A stretch of 64,000 nt of DNA, from NCBI GenBank assembly GCA_903822005.1, contig CAIJNL010000023.1, positions 1 through 64,000 of the forward strand. Direction: 5' to 3'. The DNA comes from an uncultured Nitrospiraceae bacterium. Lineage in GTDB: Bacteria; Nitrospirota; Thermodesulfovibrionia; Thermodesulfovibrionales; Dissulfurispiraceae. Under the pieces are notes generated by a model. That model saw nothing but the letters and a program-made list of their open reading frames with translations, made no database searches and was not told the DNA's origin. Within the stretch, counting starts at the first letter, position 1. The number at the start of each line of letters is the position of its first letter. Positions 55,663 to 62,424 of this stretch are shown in pieces. The position numbers and the translations under genes were made by a program.

Positions 55663-56405
55663 TTCTGCACCTCCTCTAAAAAGAACGGCCTGCCAAGACC
55701 TACATTGGTTTTACCGTTTGGCGTCGGCACCACTCCTGCTTCACGTGCCAGGTCAAAAGCAAGCGTCTTGTTGTCAGACCTGACCTTGCAGGTAAGGTCG
55801 AAACTGCATACGGTCGAAATTTCTTTTGTTACTTTTTTCACAACAGCTATTATTTCCGGTACCCTTTCCAGGGGGACTGTCATCTCGATGATGCCCGACA
55901 GCACTTTCTCATCCATCAGTTCGGGATTCATCTTCCCGGTGGCCTTGTCAATCATCAGTCCGGTGATCGGGTTCTGACGCTCGAAAGCTATGCCGCCGAG
56001 TGCCGCAATTGCCATGGCGACCTTTTCGATGTCCCTGAAACGAGCGCCGGTGCTGGGACGGCCCATTTCAATAGCCATGCCGGCCTCGCCGAACTTGAAC
56101 CGGCCGGTTATATCGTTGGTTTTCATCTCTTCGGTTCCCCTGCCGGGCACGCGTGTCTCCTTGTGCTCTATAAGGGGATTGCTGAAGGTGCCTCTGACCG
56201 AGCGGGGCCATTCAGGCTTGGGTTCGTATAAAGCCTCCACCGGGCATACTTCGGCCCTGTAACAGACTCCGCAGTCCACGCATTCGTGCTGGTCCACTTC
56301 GGCGCAGACCTTTCCATGCCTTTCACGCATGAATGCGATTGCCCCCATGGTGCAGTAGGTACGGCAACGCCCGCATCCAACACATTTGGTCTCATCTACT
56401 TTCAC
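55659..56405 (-). CDS. Di-cluster ferredoxin fused to an unrecognised domain
   Basis: A 248-residue protein. The N-terminus has two 4Fe-4S motifs, CVGCGRCRTYC and CVDCGVCYRAEVC. Residues ~85-248 form a domain that I cannot name, with FKFGEAGMAIEMGRPSTGARF, LDEKVLSGIIEMTVPLERVP and a Cys pair in STVCSFDLTCKV. Start GTG 56405 with AAGGAG upstream. It is the first gene of the run that leads to CooF and the CooS-like protein. A redox or electron-bifurcating role with the next Cys-rich protein is a guess. Confidence 0.78.
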   Translation of the reverse strand: MKVDETKCVGCGRCRTYCTMGAIAFMRERHGKVCAEVDQHECVDCGVCYRAEVCPVEALYEPKPEWPRSVRGTFSNPLIEHKETRVPGRGTEEMKTNDITGRFKFGEAGMAIEMGRPSTGARFRDIEKVAMAIAALGGIAFERQNPITGLMIDKATGKMNPELMDEKVLSGIIEMTVPLERVPEIIAVVKKVTKEISTVCSFDLTCKVRSDNKTLAFDLAREAGVVPTPNGKTNVGLGRPFFLEEVQK

Positions 56406-56562
56406 TCTTTTTCTCCTTTCTGCCGGATCAATGTATCTATAATTCCTGCTCCCGGATGTCAGGAATAATATCCGTTACCAACCGCTCCATACTTTATTAT
56501 TGACACTGAATATTTGATCCTGAATTTCATCCTGTATAACCATGGAAGTCTTAATCATTCAG

Positions 56563-56607
56563 TCAGGATGATTCCGGGCATCACATGCCTGCCCGAAATC
56601 ATCCTGA
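56563..56607 (-). other. Long hairpin between the decarboxylase and the ferredoxin-domain gene
   Basis: TCAGGATGATTCCGGGCA (56563-56580) pairs with TGCCCGAAATCATCCTGA (56590-56607): an 18-bp stem with one mismatch and a 9-base loop. No T run follows on either strand, so it may be an attenuator, an RNA-stability element or a processing site that separates the two parts of the operon. Confidence 0.6.
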
Positions 56608-56653
56608 TCTTATGTGGTTGCCGGCCAGTTGCCTGTCGTGACCGGTCGGGATG

Positions 56654-57442
56654 TTATTTCTTCTGATAGGGTACTGCCAGGTCTATCTTTTTCGCGCCTT
56701 CGTTTGTCGGCATCTTTATCAGCATCTGCGACAGATACTGGATCTGCACCTTTGCCTCATCAAACTTCACCTCCAGTATATGCCCGCCCTGCTTCTTGTC
56801 GTCGGTGATAAAATGCAAATGGTAACCTGGTGCGTAAACATTCTTGATAAAATGGGGAAGACGCACGCCGACGAAAGTTCCCTTCACATCTTTCACCTCG
56901 AATATTGACTGAGTGGCGATGACCTGGGACAGGGGCGGATATGGCTGATCCTGCTTGTCTGTGCTGCGGTACTTGACGTAGCTGAATTTCGCGTTAATCT
57001 TGAAGGCGTAGAAATTATTTATGTTGGGAAGTAAAGCATCGATACTCTTCATCATTTCTTCGTAGCTGTTGATATTGTTCAGCGTGGTTGTCTTGCTTGC
57101 CTTGAAGAATGAGACCGCCCCGTAGGTTATGGGCGCCTTGTCATCCATCAGAACCACTGAGCCGTCATACATTCCGTTATAGGCCTTGCCGTTTATGAGA
57201 ATCAGTTCGCCGTCCATATGCTCGAAAGCGCCAACACCGAAATCACCATGCTTCTTGAGTTCACCTACAGTTGTAGTAGGGAAAAAGACACCATGCTCAA
57301 GACCTGCGAGAGATGAAATCTGATAAACAACATCGTATTTGTCTGCGGCCAGGGCGAAACCGACCAGGCATGTTGCAATCAGCAGAACAGATAAAAAAAT
57401 CCTTGCCACTACCGCTTTTGATCTCTTCAATGAAATTTGCAT
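56654..57442 (-). CDS. budA: Exported alpha-acetolactate decarboxylase
   Basis: A 262-residue enzyme that converts acetolactate to acetoin. The zinc ligands are visible as GYHLHFITDDKKQGGH (His-x-His ... His), with the conserved Arg in GVRLPHF and Glu in FEHMDGELILINGKAY. A Sec signal peptide (FLSVLLIATCLVGFALA) sends it to the periplasm, which is unusual for Gram-negatives. AAAGGAG precedes ATG 57442. It lies directly downstream of the sigma-54 promoter candidate. Why a periplasmic ALDC sits in a redox cluster is unknown; it may act on a related branched 2-hydroxy-3-oxoacid. Confidence 0.88.
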   Translation of the reverse strand: MQISLKRSKAVVARIFLSVLLIATCLVGFALAADKYDVVYQISSLAGLEHGVFFPTTTVGELKKHGDFGVGAFEHMDGELILINGKAYNGMYDGSVVLMDDKAPITYGAVSFFKASKTTTLNNINSYEEMMKSIDALLPNINNFYAFKINAKFSYVKYRSTDKQDQPYPPLSQVIATQSIFEVKDVKGTFVGVRLPHFIKNVYAPGYHLHFITDDKKQGGHILEVKFDEAKVQIQYLSQMLIKMPTNEGAKKIDLAVPYQKK

Positions 57443-57602
57443 AAATTGACTCCTTTCGCTGCTGCAGTTGTCAGATTTCTGAGTTTACAGACAGACACTA
57501 AACTGCCCCTGTCTTCCTTTTTCGCCGGCTCGATTCATTGTGCAAGCCGCCGGTTGGCAAACAATCCCCCCTCCTTCTTCGGAACTATAGCTTTAGAATT
57601 AC

Positions 57603-57619
57603 AGCAAGAAAAATACCAA
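57603..57619 (-). promoter_or_regulatory. Candidate sigma-54 (-24/-12) promoter
   Basis: On the minus strand TTGGTAT-N-TTGCT: GG and GC are exactly ten bases apart (CCAA at 57616-57619, AGCAA at 57603-57607 on the plus strand). It lies ~150 bases upstream of the decarboxylase and next to a gene for a sigma-54 activator. The -24 half is imperfect. Confidence 0.55.
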
Positions 57620-57678
57620 GTGCGGCATATTGATTTATTTGACTTATAATTGCCTGCTAACATAAATGAAGCAAGCAA

Positions 57679-57720
57679 ATGCAACATAATGTTTCTTTTG
57701 TTCAATTTGTTTCACAATTG
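57679..57720 (-). promoter_or_regulatory. Palindromes likely to be activator-binding sites
   Basis: Two palindrome-like sequences lie 70-110 bases upstream of the -24/-12 element: GCAACAT-A-ATGTTTC and CAATTTGTTTCACAATTG (TTGT/ACAA arms). This is where sigma-54 activators normally bind. The activator gene ends 37 bases further upstream. In this 314-base gap I see nothing else. Confidence 0.45.
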
Positions 57721-57756
57721 GATTAGAGAAGGAAAAACAGGCGGGGGATCATCAGA

Positions 57757-59670
57757 TCATGAAAGGTCTTCACACTCTTTAAGACGTCTCCATAGCGTGG
57801 TCCGGCTGATCCCGAGTTTGGCGGCCGCCTTACCATAGTGATAATTGGACTCCTCCAGGACCTGAATCAGCAGCGAATGGTTTAAATTACCTCTTCCGGC
57901 TTCAGCATTAAGGGATCTATTATTCGCTCCAACCTTTAATGCACTCTTCTTGGCAGAAGATTGCAGCAGCATGCTCTCAACATCTTCGGGCCTGATGCCT
58001 CCGATCTTTCCGAGCACGGCCAGGCGCTCTGCCACGTTGCGCAATTCCCGCACATTTCCAGGCCAGTGATAATCACGCAGGATCTTCTGTGTATCGAAAT
58101 CTAGTTCCATGAAATCTTTGTTTGAGCGCAGACAGTAGAATTTGAGGAAATGCATCATCATAGGCACAATATCCTCTGGCCTTTCCCTGAGCGGAGGAAC
58201 TACCAGCCTCAGTATGTCTACTCTGTAATAAAGGTCTTCACGGAAATGACTTTCCTGCATCAGTGCGAAGAGGTCCCTGTTCGTTGCAGTGAAGATGCGG
58301 ACGTCGACAGGAATCACACGGTCATCCCCAAGACGCATTATTTCGCGCTCCTGAAGCACGCGGAGAAGCCTTCCCTGGAGCTTTGGTGAAATTTCGGAGA
58401 TCTCATCGAGAAAGATCGTGCCACGATGACCCATCTCAAAGAGTCCCATTTTACCACCCTTCGAAGCGCCCGTAAACGCGCCCTCGGCATAGCCGAACAG
58501 TTCGCTTTCGAGCAGATTTTCGGGCAGCGCAGCGCAGTTGACGGCGACGAACGGTCCTTTTCTCCTGCTGCTCGCATTATGTATGCTCTGCGCGAAAATC
58601 TCCTTGCCTGTGCCGCTCTCACCCATTATCAGCACGTTCGAGTTGACCTCGCTGTACTCCTTCGCAACAGCTATCGCCCTCTTGATTGCAAGACTGTCGC
58701 CGAGGATATCGGAAAATGAGAGCTTTGCCACATGGCCGCGCTGATAGATTATCTGGCGTATCTTGCCTTCCAGTTCCTGAATCGCGGCCACAGGCTGGAA
58801 TGTGGCCACAGCGCCGGCTGTCAGGTTTCCGACCACAATCGGGACCCTGTTTACAGCCAGCTGCTGCCCATTAATCGACACTATTTCACCGAGTTCGGTG
58901 CGCCCGGTCTCGAGAACGCGCTTCAACCCGAGCTGCGGCAGGATTTTTTCAGCAAGATGTCCTATGGGATCATCCTTAAGATCAGCCAGTTTCATGGCAG
59001 CCGCATTTGCAAGATTTATGACCCCGGCCGAATCAACAGCCACTACCCCTTCAACCGAATAATCGAGTATGGCCCTGAACTGTTCGGCACGCTCCTGCTC
59101 CCATCGCCGTATCCGGGCCACGCGCTTTGCCTCTCTCAATGCGTGATAGATGGCTTCGCGGCCCGTTCTGATGAAGACTGTGCTCATCCCAAGCCTTTCG
59201 GCAATGAGGGTGGACATTACCCCTCCGATCACAACAGTTATGCCGCTGTCCTTTATGCGCTGGATGCTCGGCTCAGCTTCGTCCTCATCCTGGACCTCAG
59301 CCACAACCAGCTCTATGTCCATAATATCTTCAATGCCCTTTACGCCGTAAATCATGTCCCGGTACCCGACAATGCCGACCTTCCTGACAGCAAACTTTTC
59401 CTGGCATTCCTGGACCGCACGCAGAATATCATAGCCGCTTACCGGCAGGTCAACAACAGGCGTTCCTTTCACGAGCCTCTTGGCAGCCGCAGCCGTCACA
59501 CCGCGGGCCACAATAACGTCCGTGTTTTCACCCTTCCATTTGGCGATTTCACGCACATAATTGGCCAAAATAATTTCGAGTTCCCATTCGCCGTCACAGA
59601 GCTCATCAAAAATTTCTTTTACAGTGACGCCGATTTCCGGATAAGGAATAAAAAAAGTTATCTTGCCCAC
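57757..59670 (-). CDS. PrpR_N-type sigma-54-dependent transcriptional activator
   Basis: A 637-residue enhancer-binding protein. A PrpR_N sensor domain (about 1-175; FFIPYPEIGVTVKEI, GVTAAAAKRLVKGTPVVDL) is of the type that binds small carboxylates or their CoA-derived metabolites. A PAS domain (about 195-300) precedes the AAA+ domain, which has Walker A GESGTGKE (348), the sigma-54 contact loop GAFTGAS (~397) and Walker B FLDEISEIS. The C-terminal Fis-type helix-turn-helix is KAAAKLGISRTTLWRRLKE. GTG 59670 is chosen because AAGGGAG lies just upstream. It likely controls the decarboxylase-to-dehydrogenase genes. Confidence 0.92.
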   Translation of the reverse strand: MGKITFFIPYPEIGVTVKEIFDELCDGEWELEIILANYVREIAKWKGENTDVIVARGVTAAAAKRLVKGTPVVDLPVSGYDILRAVQECQEKFAVRKVGIVGYRDMIYGVKGIEDIMDIELVVAEVQDEDEAEPSIQRIKDSGITVVIGGVMSTLIAERLGMSTVFIRTGREAIYHALREAKRVARIRRWEQERAEQFRAILDYSVEGVVAVDSAGVINLANAAAMKLADLKDDPIGHLAEKILPQLGLKRVLETGRTELGEIVSINGQQLAVNRVPIVVGNLTAGAVATFQPVAAIQELEGKIRQIIYQRGHVAKLSFSDILGDSLAIKRAIAVAKEYSEVNSNVLIMGESGTGKEIFAQSIHNASSRRKGPFVAVNCAALPENLLESELFGYAEGAFTGASKGGKMGLFEMGHRGTIFLDEISEISPKLQGRLLRVLQEREIMRLGDDRVIPVDVRIFTATNRDLFALMQESHFREDLYYRVDILRLVVPPLRERPEDIVPMMMHFLKFYCLRSNKDFMELDFDTQKILRDYHWPGNVRELRNVAERLAVLGKIGGIRPEDVESMLLQSSAKKSALKVGANNRSLNAEAGRGNLNHSLLIQVLEESNYHYGKAAAKLGISRTTLWRRLKECEDLS

Positions 59671-59840
59671 AAAATCTCCCTTCAAGATGCCTGCTGCCGC
59701 ACAGCTTGAGCGCATAGCTGAGTTAGTCTACGCCGGAAAACTGATCAAACGCAAGACAGCCATTGTGCCATGGCCTTGATTGAAGAGGTAGTCCCCATTG
59801 TTTGGACAGTCTTGGGGCGGATAGTACCACAGGATCAGAT

Positions 59841-60836
59841 TTACTTAACCTTAAACGCAGCCATTTTCGACGCTATCATAACAGCTCTTTCCGTAGCGTC
59901 TATATTAGCCACTCCTCTGCCGGCGATATCAAAGGCCGTTCCGTGCGCAGGCGTAGCAATCGGGTAAGGCATACCTCCGGTCACAGTTACCCCGAACTGG
60001 AAGCCCATCAATTTCATGGCGATTTGACCCTGGTCATGATACATTGTCACAACAACGTCATACATCCCTTTAAAGGCATTTATAAAAACTGTGTCTGCCG
60101 AAAAAGGTCCCGCTACATTCATGCCCTGGCTTGCTGCTGTTTGCACCGCGGGCGCAATAATGTCGATTTCCTCGCGGCCGCACAGCCCGCTTTCTCCAGC
60201 ATGAGGATTCAGAGCAGATACAGCTATCCGCGGCTTGTCATAACCGGTGCGGATCAGCGTCGCATTTGCCAGACCTACGGCCCGCAGAATATTGTCCACA
60301 GTAAGATTTTTTGCCACTTCACTGATTGGAATGTGGCTGGTCACCCTTGAAGTCCAGAGTTTGTCCAGTACATTGATCTCACCGAACGGTTTATCCCATT
60401 TGAGATAATGAGCGAACATCTTGTGTTCGTCAGAAAATTCGTGCCCGCCCTTTTTAAGACCTGCTTTGTTAAGCGGGGCAAATGTGAGACCCTCAATTTT
60501 CCCTGACTGCAGAAGCTCCAGTCCTTTGACCAGCGTATCGCCTGTTGCCTTGCCTGATTTGGCATCAAGAGTGCCCATTTGGACCGCAGCCGGATCTATG
60601 TTTTTAAGATCTATGATCGGTATGGGGCCTTCCCATTCAATACCGTCTATGCTGTCAACGACTCTGAATGTAAAATCGACTTTTGCAATTTTCTGCGCGG
60701 CTGTCAAGACACGCACATCCCCTATCAGCACCGGTCGGCAGTAAGGTCGCAGCCTGTTCTGCGCGCAAAGCTTCGCGATAATCTCCGGCCCAATTCCGGC
60801 CGTCTCCCCCATCGTAACCCCAATCACCGGCTTCAT
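59841..60836 (-). CDS. PdxA-family 4-phospho-hydroxyacid dehydrogenase (PdxA2-like)
   Basis: A 331-residue enzyme of the PdxA family, which oxidises and decarboxylates 4-phosphohydroxy acids such as 4-phosphohydroxy-L-threonine, or in PdxA2 4-phospho-threonate or erythronate. It has GETAGIGPEIIAKL in place of the usual GDPAGIGPE, and the metal His residues in SALNPHAGESGL, VVTMYHDQGQIAMKL and PAHGTAFDIAG. Location next to a PrpR_N activator and a sugar-acid transporter favours the catabolic PdxA2 role over vitamin B6 synthesis. No DUF1537 kinase is seen in the window. ATG 60836 has GGAGG upstream. Confidence 0.88.
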   Translation of the reverse strand: MKPVIGVTMGETAGIGPEIIAKLCAQNRLRPYCRPVLIGDVRVLTAAQKIAKVDFTFRVVDSIDGIEWEGPIPIIDLKNIDPAAVQMGTLDAKSGKATGDTLVKGLELLQSGKIEGLTFAPLNKAGLKKGGHEFSDEHKMFAHYLKWDKPFGEINVLDKLWTSRVTSHIPISEVAKNLTVDNILRAVGLANATLIRTGYDKPRIAVSALNPHAGESGLCGREEIDIIAPAVQTAASQGMNVAGPFSADTVFINAFKGMYDVVVTMYHDQGQIAMKLMGFQFGVTVTGGMPYPIATPAHGTAFDIAGRGVANIDATERAVMIASKMAAFKVK

Positions 60837-60960
60837 AAAAGATCCTCCTGTTCACTGTTTGAGTGATTACCGCTGCAAGAAAAAATTCCACTCGGCGAAT
60901 CGAATCCGAGCAGCATTTGCAGTTCTTTCATGGTAATTCCATTCTCATTAACCCGGAAAG

Positions 60961-61008
60961 GCTATCGCGAGATATTTGTTGCTGCGCGATATTATTTATC
61001 TCGCTAGC
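60961..61008. promoter_or_regulatory. Alternative inverted repeats upstream of pdxA2
   Basis: GCTA-TC-GCGAGATA pairs with TATCTCGC-TAGC (60961-61008), while TATCGCG and CGCGATA (60963-60969 / 60985-60991) can form a competing hairpin. The two are mutually exclusive. It lies about 125-170 bases upstream of pdxA2. It could be an operator or an RNA switch. The rest of the 440-base gap to msrA has a second imperfect repeat and the msrA promoter. Confidence 0.4.
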
Positions 61009-61096
61009 TTAGCATGACATTGCGCTATTGTGTCAAAGAAGGGCCGCAATTCCGCAAAGGCATTTCTTTTTTTATGTCTCGGCTAAATCACCATCA

Positions 61097-61142
61097 GTAG
61101 CAACGCGTAGTTCCTATCTCTTGTTATGACAGGAATTGCTAC
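61097..61142. repeat. Imperfect inverted repeat in the pdxA2-msrA gap
   Basis: GTAGCAA (61097-61103) and TTCCT (61111-61115) pair with AGGAA and TTGCTAC (61131-61142), leaving a 7-base bulge CGCGTAG. Function unknown. Confidence 0.4.
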
Positions 61143-61233
61143 CTTACGAAGGGTGTCCCGATTTAGCCTGAAGCCTTTCCAACTGAAATTAGAAAAGTGA
61201 TCAGCCCGGTCTTTTTTGAACCTCGCCCTGAAA

Positions 61234-61262
61234 TTGATACAATGTATCTTGTAGAGTATCTT
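61234..61262 (+). promoter_or_regulatory. Candidate sigma-70 promoter of msrA
   Basis: TTGATA (61234-61239), a 17-base spacer and TATCTT (61257-61262). It is close to the AGGAGG site at 61268, so the leader would be very short. Confidence 0.4.
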
Positions 61263-61277
61263 ACTTAGGAGGCGGGT

Positions 61278-61877
61278 ATGAAAACATTTACTTTAACGAT
61301 GATGGGCCTTTCAGCCATGTTTTTAACGGCTGCTACGGTATTTGCGGCGAATAATGTAGAAAAAGCGACCTTTGCCGGAGGCTGTTTCTGGTGCATGGAA
61401 CACCCGTTTGACCAGCTTCCCGGGGTAGTGTCCGTTACCCCTGGCTATACAGGAGGGCAGAAGCTTAATCCTACCTATGAGGAAGTATCCGCAGGCGGAA
61501 CCGGGCATGCCGAGTCAGTACAGATAGTCTATGATCCTTCAAAGGTCACATATGAGAAGCTCCTGGACGTCTTCTGGCACAACATCGACCCGACTACCAA
61601 AGACCGCCAATTCTGCGACGTCGGAAACCAGTACAGAAGCGCCATTTTTTATCACAGCGAGAAGCAGCGCCTGGCGGCAATAAAATCCAAAGAGATGCTG
61701 GAGCAGAAGCATTCCCCCATTGTCACACAGATCGTGGCCGCCACCGAGTTCTACCCCGCTGAGGAATACCATCAGCATTATTACAAGAAGAACCCGTTCC
61801 GGTACAAGATCTATCGCGGCAGCTGCGGACGCGACAGCAGGCTTAAGGAAATATGGGGAGCTGAGGCCGGTCACTGA
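61278..61877 (+). CDS. msrA: Periplasmic peptide-methionine (S)-S-oxide reductase MsrA
   Basis: Repairs oxidised methionine (S-epimer). The 199-residue protein has a Sec signal peptide (MMGLSAMFLTAATVFA) and the catalytic motif FAGGCFWCMEHPF with Cys in GCFWC. GTGHAESVQIVYDP, YRSAIFYHSEKQ and the resolving Cys candidate in GSCGRDSRL follow. An exported MsrA protects periplasmic proteins, consistent with the oxidative load of sulfite and peroxide metabolism in this genome. AGGAGG precedes the ATG. Confidence 0.95.
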   Translation: MKTFTLTMMGLSAMFLTAATVFAANNVEKATFAGGCFWCMEHPFDQLPGVVSVTPGYTGGQKLNPTYEEVSAGGTGHAESVQIVYDPSKVTYEKLLDVFWHNIDPTTKDRQFCDVGNQYRSAIFYHSEKQRLAAIKSKEMLEQKHSPIVTQIVAATEFYPAEEYHQHYYKKNPFRYKIYRGSCGRDSRLKEIWGAEAGH

Positions 61878-61993
61878 GTAAAGCAGGTCCCACCGCGCTG
61901 TTGCGGCTGTTTACAGCCCTGGGGAACCAATTTATTATCCAAATAGTTTAAAATATTCAAGTTGGTCTTATATCCAGGGAAAAGGAGATTGAG

Positions 61994-62344
61994 ATGAAGA
62001 TAATACATTATTCCGAGGTTGAACCGACCCATTTTGAGGGCGCCGCGGTAAAGGGAGTAGCTGCCCGTGTTGTTATAGGCAAGAAAGACGGCGCCGATAA
62101 TTTCTGCATGAGGGTCTTTGAGATTGCGTCAGGAGGCAACACCCCAAAGCATGCCCACGACTGGGAGCATGAGATGTTTATTCATTCAGGCAAGGGCGAG
62201 ATTTTCTGCGATGGGGCCTGGCATCCTGTTGAGGCAGGCAGGGTTGCACTGATCCCGGCCAATGCGGAACATCAGATTAAAAATCAGGGTGCTGAAAAAC
62301 TTGTTTTGGCATGCCTTGTACCTTCCAAGGCCCCTGAGTTATAG
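61994..62344 (+). CDS. Small cupin-domain protein
   Basis: A 116-residue single-domain cupin. Motif 1 is PKHAHDWEHEMFIHSGKGEIFCDG, with His-x-His and Glu-x-x metal ligands. Motif 2 is GRVALIPANAEHQIKN, with the last His. It should bind a divalent metal and perhaps a small molecule. Function unknown. AAAGGAG precedes the ATG. It differs from the cupin at 24654, which has a weaker motif 1. Confidence 0.88.
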   Translation: MKIIHYSEVEPTHFEGAAVKGVAARVVIGKKDGADNFCMRVFEIASGGNTPKHAHDWEHEMFIHSGKGEIFCDGAWHPVEAGRVALIPANAEHQIKNQGAEKLVLACLVPSKAPEL

Positions 62345-62424
62345 AAACCTCTTAATAAAAATCAACTGCAGGTGGCAGTGCCTGCGCATAGCAATCGCAG
62401 GCTTTCCCGGATATAATTTAAGCC

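Noticed and set aside
58732-59709. 325-codon plus-strand ORF over the sigma-54 activator
   Set aside because: It is antisense to a full-length PrpR_N-PAS-AAA-HTH gene; no start signals.
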